64,000 bases of DNA from Cerasibacillus sp036516575 (GTDB taxonomy: Bacteria; Bacillota; Bacilli; Bacillales; Amphibacillaceae): positions 3,197 through 67,196 of the forward strand of contig NZ_DATBTY010000067.1 in NCBI RefSeq assembly GCF_036516575.1, written 5' to 3'. Below the pieces are notes generated by a model. It was not told the origin of the DNA. It did not search any database and saw only the letters and a program-made list of their open reading frames with translations. This document shows, in pieces, positions 1 to 8,746 of this stretch. Numbering within the stretch: position 1 is the first letter of the stretch; every line of letters starts with the position of its first letter. The position numbers were made by a program, and so were the translations under genes.

Positions 1-771
1 CTCTTCTTCGGGCAATGCAATGTTATATTTGAGAGAAACTGCTTCAGCAATCTCTTTCGAACAACGATATGATTCAGGAAATTTCTTTTTAATCATATCT
101 AACATATCCTTATCTAGCGCATAGACAGACTGACTAACACGATCTAACATATAATAAAGGTGCGTAATCAAACGCTCATATGCTAAATCATTTTTGGAAA
201 TATTGATTTTAAGGCCTTTCTCTATCAAATGGACAATCTCACCGACGATAGTTGTTAATTTAACTGTTTCGCGCAAATCACCTCCCCTAATTTTCATCGT
301 GTGAACATGAAGTGCAATATATGCCGCTTCATCAACCGGCATATCAATTTCGAGTTGTTCTTTAATATGCCGAATTGCCCAAAGACCAATCTCAAATTCT
401 TCTCGATAAAGCACTCTAATCTCAGATAACAGCTTATTTCTGAGCTGGATACCTTGTCTTTCTCTTTCAATCGCAAACGAAAGATGATCTGTAAGCGCTA
501 AATGGATGTGACTGTTTAATTTAGTTTGTAGTTGTTCTTCAGCATAAGCAATAATATTTTCAGATATGATGAAGTGCTTTTCTGGTATCCGCTTAAGTAA
601 TTGTTCAAACTTTTCATTTTCCTCCAAGACAAAAATCTTCTCAATTTTATTCAAATTAACTAAATCATTTTTACCTTTTTGAAAACCAACACCAGACCCA
701 ATAACTATTTTTTCCTGTTTATCTTGTTTTATCATGACCGCATTATTATTTAATACTTTTGTAATGCGCAA
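1..771 (-). CDS. BglG/LicT-family transcriptional antiterminator, 3' end cut by window edge
   Basis: Read on the minus strand from a TTG at 769-771, the frame is open to base 1 for 257 codons, so about 20 residues are missing. It begins RITKVLNNNAVMIKQD, a typical CAT RNA-binding domain (about residues 1-55), followed by two PTS regulation domains. PRD histidines are visible in HLALTDHLSFA and DEAAYIALHVHTMK, and PRD2 contains LITHLYYML. An AAGGATG ribosome binding site lies 9 bases before the TTG, just after the IIA stop codon, so the two genes are one operon. Family members bind an RNA hairpin (RAT) and prevent termination when the PTS substrate is present; a matching RAT/terminator lies upstream of the IIA gene. 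The exact sugar is unknown. Confidence 0.88.
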   Translation of the reverse strand, partial: MRITKVLNNNAVMIKQDKQEKIVIGSGVGFQKGKNDLVNLNKIEKIFVLEENEKFEQLLKRIPEKHFIISENIIAYAEEQLQTKLNSHIHLALTDHLSFAIERERQGIQLRNKLLSEIRVLYREEFEIGLWAIRHIKEQLEIDMPVDEAAYIALHVHTMKIRGGDLRETVKLTTIVGEIVHLIEKGLKINISKNDLAYERLITHLYYMLDRVSQSVYALDKDMLDMIKKKFPESYRCSKEIAEAVSLKYNIALPEEE

Positions 772-784
772 TGAGACCACATCC

Positions 785-1285
785 TTATTGTTGCTTAACC
801 GTTAGCAAAATCGAATCGGGCGCTTTAACTTCCTCCGCATCTGTTATTGTATATTCTTTATTTGTATCATTAAGACTGCTTGTAATAACAATTGGTGTGA
901 TAGTATCTTTCGCATGCTGTTTAATAAATTCAAGATCGAATGTCATGATTGGGTCACCCGTTTTTACCGTATCACCATTCTCGACATGAACATTAAATCC
1001 TTCTCCTTTTAATTCGACGGTTTCTAATCCAACATGAATTAAGATTTCCGTTCCATCCTGGGCACGCATACCAATCGCATGTTTTGATTTAATCACTTGA
1101 ATGATTTCCCCATCAACAGGAGAAAAAACATGACCATCTTCTGGTAAAATTGCAACACCTTCCCCCATCATTTTTTGACCAAATACAGGGTCAGGTACAT
1201 CTTCTAGTGGCACAACTTCTCCACTTAATGGAGCATATATTTCTAATTGTTTTGTTTCTTCCTTTTTAAACCACTTTTTAAACAT
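785..1285 (-). CDS. PTS IIA component, glucose type (EIIA-Glc domain)
   Basis: 166 residues starting MFKKWFKKEE. It contains the EIIA-Glc signature: PLSGEVVPLEDVPDPVFGQKMMGEG near the N-terminus, HVFSPVDGEI, and the active-site histidine in ILIHVGLETV (about residue 91). It passes phosphate from HPr to a membrane EIIBC. I chose the ATG at 1285 because GGAAGG lies 9 bases ahead of it; an in-frame ATG at 1294 would overlap that site. It is a free-standing IIA without IIB or IIC, similar in size to Bacillus YpqE. The BglG antiterminator follows directly. Expression is probably controlled by the RAT/terminator upstream. Confidence 0.92.
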   Translation of the reverse strand: MFKKWFKKEETKQLEIYAPLSGEVVPLEDVPDPVFGQKMMGEGVAILPEDGHVFSPVDGEIIQVIKSKHAIGMRAQDGTEILIHVGLETVELKGEGFNVHVENGDTVKTGDPIMTFDLEFIKQHAKDTITPIVITSSLNDTNKEYTITDAEEVKAPDSILLTVKQQ

Positions 1286-1361
1286 TGTTGTCATCCTTCC
1301 AATATATAGAGTATGGGCTAATAACAGCCTTTCCATTAGTTTTATTTTTATTAATGAAAAA

Positions 1362-1437
1362 AGGCATGGGATACGAAACAAGCCATATTAACTGCTTGCT
1401 ACATGTATCGCCATGCCTGATTCAACTCAGTCACATG
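1362..1437 (-). promoter_or_regulatory. RAT antiterminator hairpin overlapping an intrinsic terminator
   Basis: On the minus strand a small hairpin at 1437-1412 has arms CATG/CATG and CTGA/TCAG with an asymmetric internal loop, the form of a ribonucleic antiterminator. Its 3' arm (1418-1412) is also the 5' arm of a long terminator hairpin (AGGCATGG at 1418-1411 pairing with CCATGCCT at 1369-1362, plus inner GATAC/GTATC and CAAGC/GCTTG pairs) followed by a T run. The structures exclude each other. It lies about 75 bases before the IIA gene and is the expected target of the BglG-type protein encoded downstream. Confidence 0.72.
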
Positions 1438-1540
1438 AGATTAATATTTCATTTACTATATCTAAGATACCATGTTAATTTATTTTTTCCAGTACTTTTC
1501 TTATAAATTTTGAAGAAATCTGTGAATGTTTATAGCACGT

Positions 1541-1813
1541 TTAAACAAATAGGTCGCGATGTTCTGGATAGCGCCGCTTAAAAACGTCTACATATGAACA
1601 TTCAGGAACAATCTTTTTATTTTCCTTTTCAGCATACTGTAATACTTCCTCAACAAGCTTTTTAGCAATGCCTTGTCCTCTTAATTGTTCTGAGACAAAT
1701 GTATGATTGACAACTAATGTATCTTCTTTAGGGATAAAGGTAATCTTAGCTAATGGTTGCTCTTCGTTTTCACCAATAAAAAACTGATTATTTCCTTGTT
1801 TAATTTTATTCAT
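1541..1813 (-). CDS. Small GNAT-fold acetyltransferase (YjdJ-type)
   Basis: 90 residues. The central VVNHTFVSEQLRGQGIAKKLVEEVLQYAEKE carries the RGQGIA acetyl-CoA pyrophosphate loop, and the C-terminus has PECSYVDVFKRRYPEH, as in the short single-domain YjdJ-type GNAT proteins. It starts at an ATG with GGAGG 6 bases upstream. It stands alone between the IIA leader and a DJ-1-like gene, which says nothing on its substrate. Function beyond acetyl transfer is unknown. Confidence 0.8.
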   Translation of the reverse strand: MNKIKQGNNQFFIGENEEQPLAKITFIPKEDTLVVNHTFVSEQLRGQGIAKKLVEEVLQYAEKENKKIVPECSYVDVFKRRYPEHRDLFV

Positions 1814-1907
1814 GATGTACCTCCTAGCTTAGCTTAAATTAAATATATTTTTTTGAGCTGGATAAGCATAATGACACTATAAAAATTCATTTCAATTTCA
1901 GTACTTA

Positions 1908-2471
1908 TTATTCTCCCTTACAAAATGCCAATGCATGACGCGCTTCTTCTTCGTTCCTCCATAAATTTAAAAAATCTCCAACTGCAATTGTAAAGTAAGA
2001 AAAAGAACTCCCTTTCGCAGTAATCACGTTGCCATCCAGTTCAACTCGTTCGCCTGTATACGTTGCATTTGAAAAATGTTCTTTATATTGATTAAATGTA
2101 TGTTCATTACAAGTAAATTTTTTATTATTAAGTAACCCTGCTTTCCCTAATAAAACAGCCGAACCACATATGGAAGCTATGGGGATACTTAATGAATAAA
2201 CTATTTTCAAGAAATTGATTAATGCCTCGTTATTTAATAATGGATCAAATGTATCACCACCAGGCAAGATAACTAAATCAAATTTTTCTATATTTATACC
2301 TGATAACGGTAAGTCTGGTTTAACAGATAATCCACCTAAACTAACGACATCTTTTCCCTCTACAGAACCCGTCAAGACATGATAATGCCCTTTCTTTTTA
2401 AGAAAAAACAACAAGTGACCTATTTGAAAATCAGCATAATCATCATACACTAAGAGTAAAGCCTTTTTCAC
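1908..2471 (-). CDS. DJ-1/PfpI family protein
   Basis: 187 residues with a flavodoxin-like DJ-1/PfpI fold: KKALLLVYDDYADFQ at the N-terminus, FDLVILPGGDTFDPL in the middle and IASICGSAVLLGKAGLL, where the cysteine of the ICGSA elbow (about residue 102) is the family's conserved reactive cysteine. Family members include glyoxalases, chaperone-like stress proteins and amidases, and sequence alone does not decide. The start is GTG with GAGGGG 7 bases upstream. It is monocistronic with an AT-rich upstream gap. Confidence 0.85.
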   Translation of the reverse strand: MKKALLLVYDDYADFQIGHLLFFLKKKGHYHVLTGSVEGKDVVSLGGLSVKPDLPLSGINIEKFDLVILPGGDTFDPLLNNEALINFLKIVYSLSIPIASICGSAVLLGKAGLLNNKKFTCNEHTFNQYKEHFSNATYTGERVELDGNVITAKGSSFSYFTIAVGDFLNLWRNEEEARHALAFCKGE

Positions 2472-2613
2472 ATTTTAACCCCTCTCCAAAATTAAATGAT
2501 ATTTACCTCTATCATAATGAGAATTGGCTATATGATGTGATATTCTAATGATGTAAAATCATCGCCTTAATTTTATATCTATGCTGATATTGAAAAAAAT
2601 TATGGTAAATAAT

Positions 2614-3396
2614 CTATTCTCGTAAAAACTCCGATACGACTTGGATAAATTTCTCAGGCTCTTCAACATGTGGGGCATGGCCGGATTTTGTAAATACCAT
2701 TAATGTTGCCCGCGGAATAAGCTCACTAATTTCACGACCGTCTTTTGGCGGATTTAATCCATCATATGTTCCACTAATAACAAGGGTTTCAGCTTTGACT
2801 TCGGATAAATTGGGACGGAAGTCAAATCCTGTTAATGCTTTCCGAGCAACTTGTTGTTCTTTAGCCGACAATGTCAGTTCTCGATTCTCAGTATCATGAA
2901 GCCATCTACCGACTGCTCGTAAATCATAAAACATATATTTCGCTAGTCGATTCATTTGTTGTTCGAAAGACATTCCCTGTAACTCTTCAGCATGTTCAGA
3001 AAACAATTGAGACATAGATGATGTTTGTCCATGAGCCTTTGCTCCAATCAGTATCATCTTCCCGACACGATGTGGTTGTTTGATAGCCACTCCTTGAGCG
3101 ATATAACTTCCCATTGAGACACCTAATAGATGTACTTTCTCTAATTCAAGCGCATCCATTAAGCCAATGATATCGCTTATGTGGTCTTCTAATGTGTACT
3201 CATCTGGTCTATCTGAGTTACCGTGTCCACGGGCGTCGACAACAATCACATGATAATCTTTCTTAAAAACATTCACTTCACGCTTAAAACGTTGATGATG
3301 ACTCGTTAATCCATGCAATAACAATAAGGGCGGATTTGCTTTATCTCCTGCTTCTTGATAAAAAAGCTTAATTCCGTTCACCTGAATGACAGGCAT
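2614..3396 (-). CDS. Alpha/beta hydrolase
   Basis: 260 residues. The oxyanion region LLLLHGLTSHHQRF comes first, then VVDARGHGNSDRP, the nucleophile elbow GVSMGS (serine about residue 97), the acid in LVISGTYDGLNPP, and the histidine in KSGHAPHVEEPEKF. This is a full catalytic triad of the fold used by esterases, haloperoxidase-like enzymes and 3-oxoadipate enol-lactonases. I chose the ATG at 3396 (MPVIQVNG) because GGGGAA lies 9 bases upstream; an upstream in-frame GTG would sit directly on that site. Substrate unknown. Confidence 0.88.
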   Translation of the reverse strand: MPVIQVNGIKLFYQEAGDKANPPLLLLHGLTSHHQRFKREVNVFKKDYHVIVVDARGHGNSDRPDEYTLEDHISDIIGLMDALELEKVHLLGVSMGSYIAQGVAIKQPHRVGKMILIGAKAHGQTSSMSQLFSEHAEELQGMSFEQQMNRLAKYMFYDLRAVGRWLHDTENRELTLSAKEQQVARKALTGFDFRPNLSEVKAETLVISGTYDGLNPPKDGREISELIPRATLMVFTKSGHAPHVEEPEKFIQVVSEFLRE

Positions 3397-3492
3397 GAAA
3401 ATCACTTCCCCATAATATCTTATATTTCATTATACAGCGTTTTCAAAAAGATACGAATATCTAGCTCACAAGTGTTATACAACAAAAAAAAG

Positions 3493-3530
3493 GCATTCAT
3501 CATCGTAATAACCAATGATGAATGCTCTTT
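3493..3530 (-). terminator. Intrinsic terminator, probably bidirectional
   Basis: Eleven-base perfect arms (3493-3503 and 3514-3524), a 10-base loop and T runs on both sides. It ends the putP transcript on the minus strand. Confidence 0.85.
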
Positions 3531-3532
3531 TT

Positions 3533-5008
3533 TTATTTCATATTCTTTGCCAGTTGTTCTTCCATTTCATTAAACTGTTCTTCTACTTTTGGATCATCAT
3601 TTGTCGTTAATAAACTAACAACAATGACTGCTAACAAACTTAGGAAGAAGCCTGGAACCATTTCGTAAATAACTTTTGATAATCCAGTTGTGATCCAAAT
3701 AATAACAGTCAGACCACCGACAGCCATGCCCGCTAAGGCACCCCATTTCGTCATTTTCTTCCAATAGACACTGAGTAAAATAACTGGTCCAAATGACGAA
3801 CCAAATCCAGCCCATGCTTTACCAACAATATCTAATATCGTATCATTTGGTGTATAAGCGAGTACTAAACTGATAATCGCTACGACTAAAACAGATAGAC
3901 GACCTACTAAAACAAGTTGTTTATCTGTCGCATCTTTTTTCAAAAATGTACGATAAAAGTCCTCTGTTAAAGCACTCGATGTCACAAGTAATTGTGATGA
4001 TACCGTACTCATAATTGCTGCTAAAATCGCTGCTAAAATAAATCCAGTGACAAATGGATGGAATAAAACGTTTGCAAAAACAATTAAGACGGTCTCTGGA
4101 TCACCGAGTTGTCCTGGACGATCATTGAAATAAGAAATCCCGATTAATCCTACAAGCATCGCACCGATTAGAGAAATGGCCATCCAACCAATCCCAATGC
4201 GGCGTGCTACTTTTAAATCTTTAATATTTTTGATTGCCATAAATCGAACAATGATATGGGGTTGTCCGAAATACCCTAATCCCCACGCAATAAAGGAAAT
4301 AATCCCCAATACACTCGTTCCTTTAAATAAGTCCAAGCGAGAAGGATCAATTTGCTTAATATCAGTCCACATTGCCGTCGGTCCACCTATTTCTGTAAAA
4401 GCAACAATTGGAACTATGACCAGGGCAAGAATCATAATGACACCTTGGACAAAGTCTGTCCAACTAACAGCAATAAATCCTCCAAATAAGGTATAAATAA
4501 CAATAACACTAACAGTTACAAATAATCCCATCTCATAACTTAATCCAAATGCACTCTCAAATAATTTCCCACCTGAAACCATTCCTGCTGATGCATATAA
4601 AGCAAAAAAGACAAGAATAACAATTCCAGAGACAAGTCTAAGAATGTTAGATGAGTCATTGAACCTGTTCTCTAAATAGTCTGGAATTGTGATAGAGTCA
4701 TTAGCAACTTCTGTGTACGTTCTTAAACGAGGTGCTAAAAGAATATAGTTAAAGTAAGCACCGACTGTTAAACCGATGGCTAACCAAGCACTAGCAATAC
4801 CAGTTGCATACATGGCTCCTGGTAATCCCATGACCATCCAACCACTCATGTCAGATGCTCCAGCTGATAACGCTGTTACGGCAGGACCTAATTCTCTTCC
4901 GCCAAGCATATAATCTGATAAGTTGGATGTCCTTTTATACGCCCATAAGCCAATCATTATCATCGCTAACATATAAATCCCTAACGAAATAAAAACTTGA
5001 TAATCCAT
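3533..5008 (-). CDS. putP: Sodium/proline symporter
   Basis: 491 residues and about 13 hydrophobic segments, the size of SSS-family PutP. The family signature GGRELGPAVTALSAGASDMSGWMVMGLPGAMY lies at about residues 36-67, followed by further typical segments such as SWTDFVQGVIMILAL and GYFGQPHIIVRFMA. It imports proline with sodium across the cytoplasmic membrane. The start is ATG after AAAGGAAG. The nearby amine dehydrogenase genes act on proline-like substrates in some family members, so uptake and oxidation may be linked (inference). A cre-like site lies about 115 bases upstream. Confidence 0.93.
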   Translation of the reverse strand: MDYQVFISLGIYMLAMIMIGLWAYKRTSNLSDYMLGGRELGPAVTALSAGASDMSGWMVMGLPGAMYATGIASAWLAIGLTVGAYFNYILLAPRLRTYTEVANDSITIPDYLENRFNDSSNILRLVSGIVILVFFALYASAGMVSGGKLFESAFGLSYEMGLFVTVSVIVIYTLFGGFIAVSWTDFVQGVIMILALVIVPIVAFTEIGGPTAMWTDIKQIDPSRLDLFKGTSVLGIISFIAWGLGYFGQPHIIVRFMAIKNIKDLKVARRIGIGWMAISLIGAMLVGLIGISYFNDRPGQLGDPETVLIVFANVLFHPFVTGFILAAILAAIMSTVSSQLLVTSSALTEDFYRTFLKKDATDKQLVLVGRLSVLVVAIISLVLAYTPNDTILDIVGKAWAGFGSSFGPVILLSVYWKKMTKWGALAGMAVGGLTVIIWITTGLSKVIYEMVPGFFLSLLAVIVVSLLTTNDDPKVEEQFNEMEEQLAKNMK

Positions 5009-5123
5009 TCATCTCTTCCTTTGTGTCAGACTTTTCCGCTTTATCTTAATAAAACATATGATGAAAGGGTTTTCTTCATAAACAAAAAAATAATCATCTA
5101 TCTCACTGTGTTTATTTCCATGA

Positions 5124-5137
5124 CGAAAACGCTTTTA
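5124..5137 (-). promoter_or_regulatory. Candidate CcpA cre site upstream of putP
   Basis: CGAAAACGCTTTTA agrees with the cre consensus TGWAANCGNTNWCA at 12 of 14 positions. It lies in the 300-base gap before putP, which otherwise holds only AT-rich sequence and the terminator of the next gene. CcpA control is inferred. Confidence 0.35.
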
Positions 5138-5273
5138 AAAATTTAATAAAACATAATCCCTTTCACAAAATTATAGATATTAAGCGAAAAAAGAAATAAA
5201 ATTTTGTTTTTTACATGTAGTTAACATTATCATATGTTTTACAAATAATCCATTACTTTGCTGTTGTATAACA

Positions 5274-5299
5274 AAAAGGGGATAAACATCCCCTTTTCT
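5274..5299 (-). terminator. Intrinsic terminator of the FAD oxidoreductase gene
   Basis: AAAAGGGGAT and its complement flank a short loop, and a T run follows on the minus strand just past the stop codon of the 5312-6487 gene. Confidence 0.75.
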
Positions 5300-5311
5300 A
5301 AAACGCACTTA

Positions 5312-6487
5312 TTATGCAGTTGGAACCTTTTCAAAGCGGTCAAATCGTAATGGATCAACTGGAATAATTGTTTCTTTTTCTGTTAACATTTCTTCGATTA
5401 TTTTTCCAGTAACAGTCGCTAAACTAATCCCGTCTCCTTCGTGACCCGCTGCGATGAAAAATCCTGGGATACTTTCTACTGGAGAAACAATTGGTAAATG
5501 ATCCTCTGTCCATGGTCTAAAACCAGTATAAGCGCGAATCATATTAAAATCATCCATTTTCGGGAAGAACCGTAGAGCACGTTTTGCCATCGCGTTGACA
5601 ACATTGATATTAACACGTCCATCAAAGCCAGCAAACTCACGACTACTTCCTAGTAAAAAGTTTTGACTTTCAGTAGGTTCTAGTACTAAAGCAACACCGT
5701 ATTTTAATGTTTCTGGATCTGCAATACGTTCGCGTTGGAATTTATTCATTAAATAACCGAATTCCATCACATTTCGCATCATCACTGGCTTTTGGCGTGA
5801 CCCGACCATAATATGCCCTTTACGGGGAACAATCGGGATGTCTATTCCAAGCATTTCTCCGATATATGGTGCCCAGACGCCAGCTGCGTTTACGACTTTT
5901 TTAGCTGTAAAGGTACCATTTGTCGTTTCAATAATAAAGTCATCTTCTTTTTTAATATTTGTTACTTCTGTCTGTGTATACAGTTTCAATCCATATTCTT
6001 TCGCTCGATCCACTAATGAATAACAATATAAATAGGGGTTAATTAAAGAGTCTGTCTCACATTCTAAACCACCAGGAATATCATCAGCGAAGTATGGCGA
6101 TTCTTGCCGAATATCTTCACGATCTAGTAAATTAAATTTTAGTCCTGCTTTTTTCTGAATGTCAACCCATTCAGCTGCCGCTTCCATTTCCTGATCATTA
6201 TCACAGACAAGAATACTACCTAATTCCCTATATTCGAATGGTAGATTTAAATCATCTTTTAATTCAACCGTCAGTTCTTGACTAACGAGCGACATTTTAC
6301 TATCGAAGCCGGGGTCCTTATCAACAATCGTAATATTCCCATCACAACGAGATGATGTACCACTGGCAATATCATTTTTTTCAATAAGCATACAGTCCAA
6401 ACCGGCTTTTGCAACATAATAACTAATCGCACTTCCCATAATTCCGCCGCCAATAATCGCTACCTCTGCATGTCTTCTTTGAGCCAT
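5312..6487 (-). CDS. FAD-dependent amine/amino-acid dehydrogenase subunit (HcnC/glycine-oxidase-like, DAO fold)
   Basis: 391 residues. An N-terminal dinucleotide-binding motif (VAIIGGGIMGSAISYYVAKAG, about residues 8-28) is followed by the acidic ribose-binding end LIEKNDIASGTSSRCDGN. The C-terminus has RAYTGFRPWTEDHLPIVSP and AAGHEGDGISLA, as in D-amino acid dehydrogenases, glycine oxidase and HcnC. The start ATG at 6487 has GGGGAT 6 bases upstream. It is divergent from genes for a BFD-type ferredoxin, a 2Fe-2S protein and an FAD/NAD(P) subunit, which together resemble opine, D-hydroxyproline or hydrogen-cyanide-synthase-type dehydrogenases. I favour a D-amino acid or proline-derivative dehydrogenase; the substrate is not settled. 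Confidence 0.82.
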   Translation of the reverse strand: MAQRRHAEVAIIGGGIMGSAISYYVAKAGLDCMLIEKNDIASGTSSRCDGNITIVDKDPGFDSKMSLVSQELTVELKDDLNLPFEYRELGSILVCDNDQEMEAAAEWVDIQKKAGLKFNLLDREDIRQESPYFADDIPGGLECETDSLINPYLYCYSLVDRAKEYGLKLYTQTEVTNIKKEDDFIIETTNGTFTAKKVVNAAGVWAPYIGEMLGIDIPIVPRKGHIMVGSRQKPVMMRNVMEFGYLMNKFQRERIADPETLKYGVALVLEPTESQNFLLGSSREFAGFDGRVNINVVNAMAKRALRFFPKMDDFNMIRAYTGFRPWTEDHLPIVSPVESIPGFFIAAGHEGDGISLATVTGKIIEEMLTEKETIIPVDPLRFDRFEKVPTA

Positions 6488-6654
6488 CTTCATATCCCCT
6501 TTGCTAGCTGAAATATATTTTTTAAAAGACTTTATAAAAATTTTTATATAAAAGATTAAATCAATTCTATCATATATGTTAAAATAGCATTAAATAAGAT
6601 GTCAATCTTTTTTAAAATAAAAATGAAAGCCATTACAATAGGGGGATATTGCGT

Positions 6655-6927
6655 ATGGATCATATTACCATTTGTAGATGTGAAGAAGTGACGTTAGAAG
6701 ACATCAAAAACACAGCAAAAAAACATCAATGTACTGCTCGGGAAATTAAATTGCGGACACGTGCAGGCATGGGCTATTGTGGTGGACGCACCTGTAGACC
6801 GGCTGTAGATGCTGTAATGGAACAAGTTACTGGAGAAAAGCCAGGTCATGATATTCCATTAAAAGTTCAACCACCAGTGCGCCCGGTATCTTTATCAACG
6901 TTAAGGGGGAAGCAAGATGAGAAATAA
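6655..6927 (+). CDS. BFD-like [2Fe-2S]-binding subunit
   Basis: 90 residues from ATG at 6655, chosen because AGGGGG lies 9 bases before it. ITICRCEEVTLEDIK and GMGYCGGRTCRPAV give the four cysteines of the bacterioferritin-associated-ferredoxin-like [2Fe-2S] fold (CxC then CxxxxC). In related dehydrogenases this domain is fused to or next to the large FAD subunit and relays electrons. It overlaps the next gene by 11 bases, so translation is probably coupled. Confidence 0.85.
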   Translation: MDHITICRCEEVTLEDIKNTAKKHQCTAREIKLRTRAGMGYCGGRTCRPAVDAVMEQVTGEKPGHDIPLKVQPPVRPVSLSTLRGKQDEK

Positions 6928-7315
6928 CCGAAGAATCGTTGATCACCCTGTTCTAGGGAAGTTGTCTGATAGAAAAGAAATTACATTTACATTTGATGGA
7001 CAAACATATACTGGATACGAAGGGGACACGATTGCCTCTGCATTACTAGCAAATGGTGTTCGCACATTACGTGTTCATGAAGAAAGTGGTAAGCCTCGCG
7101 GAATTTATTGTAATATTGGACACTGTTTTGAATGCCGTGTCAATGTTAACGATGAGCCGGGTGTTCGCGCCTGCTTAACAGAAGTCAAAGATAATATGGT
7201 TGTGAAAAGTGGGCGTGTCTTACCATCGCCACTTGTTTCAACAGTAAATGATACTCTACCTCGTACGTATGCAGAGTTTATCGAACAACAAGAAGATAAG
7301 AAGGGAGAGGTGTAA
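6917..7315 (+). CDS. [2Fe-2S] ferredoxin-like subunit (HcnA/gamma-subunit type)
   Basis: 132 residues with a plant-type ferredoxin (Fer2_4) domain: EITFTFDGQTYTGYEGDTIASALLANGV is the beta-grasp start and GIYCNIGHCFECRVNVNDEPGVRAC gives the cluster cysteines. This is the small subunit of the HcnABC, opine oxidase and D-hydroxyproline dehydrogenase group. It starts inside the previous gene and is followed after 2 bases by the FAD/NAD subunit. Confidence 0.85.
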   Translation: MRNNRRIVDHPVLGKLSDRKEITFTFDGQTYTGYEGDTIASALLANGVRTLRVHEESGKPRGIYCNIGHCFECRVNVNDEPGVRACLTEVKDNMVVKSGRVLPSPLVSTVNDTLPRTYAEFIEQQEDKKGEV

Positions 7316-7317
7316 CA

Positions 7318-8529
7318 ATGTATGATGTTATTATAATCGGTGCCGGTCCTGCTGGTTTATCTGCGGCAATCGCTTGCCGTGAATGGGATGTGCACGTTCT
7401 TGTTATCGATGAATTTGTCAAACCAGGTGGGCGCTTACTTGGGCAATTACATGAGGAACCAACTGGTGAATGGTGGAATGGAATTGAAGAAACGAAACGC
7501 CTAATGAACAAAGCAGAATCATTAGATACAGATATTCGTTGTGGTGTATCTGTTCATCATGTTGAAAAAGCAAATGACGGATTTGTTGTACATACGAATA
7601 AGGGAAATTTTGAAGCGGGAAATGTACTGATTGCTACAGGAGCCGCTGAAACGGCTGCTCCTGTACCTGGATGGACATTACCAGGTGTGATGTCTATTGG
7701 AGCTGCACAAGTTATGACAAACGTACACAGAGTACGCGTTGGTGAAAAAGGCGTGGTCATCGGTGTCAATGTCTTATCGGCGGCCATTGCTCGTGAATTA
7801 CAATTAGCAGGTGTTAACCTTCATAGCATGATGTTACCTGCAATGAATCCAGTTACTAAAGAGCATGCTCACCCAAAAAAAGTTATGGATGGACTCAGTC
7901 GAATTGCTCATCTTGCACCATCAGCATTCTTACGTTTTGGTAGCCGGTTTACTAAATCGGATTTCGTACGTAAAGTCGCGACACAATTTTATCCAAAAAG
8001 TGGGGTTAAAATGTGGGGCATGCCGATCCATTTACGTAAAGCTGTAACGCAAATTAACGGGAAAGACCGTGTTGAATCGGTCACAGTTTTTGATGTAACT
8101 GCTGATGGGAAATTAATTAAAGGAACGGAAAGACGAATCGAAGTTGACTTTGTTTGTATTGCCGGTGGACTATACCCACTAGCTGAACTTGCTTCTGTTG
8201 TAGGTCTTCCATTCCAATACTTAGAAGAACTCGGTGGTCATGTTCCTGTTCATAATGAAAAAATGGAGACACCGATTGATGGGGTTTATGTTGCAGGAAA
8301 CATTACGGGAATTGAGAGTGCTAAAGTGGCAAGAGCACAAGGGACTGTAGCTGGCTTATCCATTGCTAAAAAGCATGTTGCAGGTAAAGCAGATCTCGAC
8401 TATCGCTTACTGCAAGCAACTGAACAAGTCAAAACGATTCGTAACGAAGCAACCATCCAATTCCACCCACACATTTCTGAAGGCCGTGAAAAAATGGAAC
8501 AAGCTTACCGAAGAATTGTTAATGCTTAG
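7318..8529 (+). CDS. FAD/NAD(P)-binding oxidoreductase subunit (HcnB/alpha-subunit type)
   Basis: 403 residues. VIIIGAGPAGLSAAIACREW (residues 4-23) binds FAD, a second GVVIGVNVLSAAIARELQLAG region (about 150-170) is the NAD-like Rossmann repeat, and GGHVPVHNEKMETPIDGVYVAGNITGIESAKVARAQG is the second FAD motif. The BFD-type Fe-S domain often fused to this subunit is instead encoded by the separate first gene of the operon. GGGAGAGG precedes the ATG by 6 bases. Confidence 0.86.
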   Translation: MYDVIIIGAGPAGLSAAIACREWDVHVLVIDEFVKPGGRLLGQLHEEPTGEWWNGIEETKRLMNKAESLDTDIRCGVSVHHVEKANDGFVVHTNKGNFEAGNVLIATGAAETAAPVPGWTLPGVMSIGAAQVMTNVHRVRVGEKGVVIGVNVLSAAIARELQLAGVNLHSMMLPAMNPVTKEHAHPKKVMDGLSRIAHLAPSAFLRFGSRFTKSDFVRKVATQFYPKSGVKMWGMPIHLRKAVTQINGKDRVESVTVFDVTADGKLIKGTERRIEVDFVCIAGGLYPLAELASVVGLPFQYLEELGGHVPVHNEKMETPIDGVYVAGNITGIESAKVARAQGTVAGLSIAKKHVAGKADLDYRLLQATEQVKTIRNEATIQFHPHISEGREKMEQAYRRIVNA

Positions 8530-8557
8530 ATTATTGAATTATTGTAGAAAAATACAC

Positions 8558-8602
8558 GGAGCGTCTAATAAGTCTAAAATTGACTTATAGCGCTCCTTTT
8601 TG
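8558..8602 (+). terminator. Intrinsic terminator of the dehydrogenase operon
   Basis: GGAGCG pairs with CGCTCC (8558-8563 and 8591-8596), extended by ATAAGTC/GACTTAT, and is followed by five T. Confidence 0.75.
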
Positions 8603-8746
8603 GATGGCCAAAAGGTATTAATAGATATGGAGGCATGAAGGCACTTGCATGAGGGTGCTTATAGAGCATTGCAACACGCAAACAAACTTTTATCCGCATG
8701 ATTGGCTAATATTAATTCACTATATTGTGCCGGGCTATTGTATCAC

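Noticed and set aside
294..476. 60-codon open frame on the minus strand
   Set aside because: It is out of frame inside the BglG-type antiterminator gene, which is open from 771 to the window edge.
5312..8529. Hydrogen cyanide synthase HcnABC
   Set aside because: The subunits are similar, but the same fold set serves opine, D-hydroxyproline and D-amino acid dehydrogenases; cyanide production is not expected in this group and the gene order differs.
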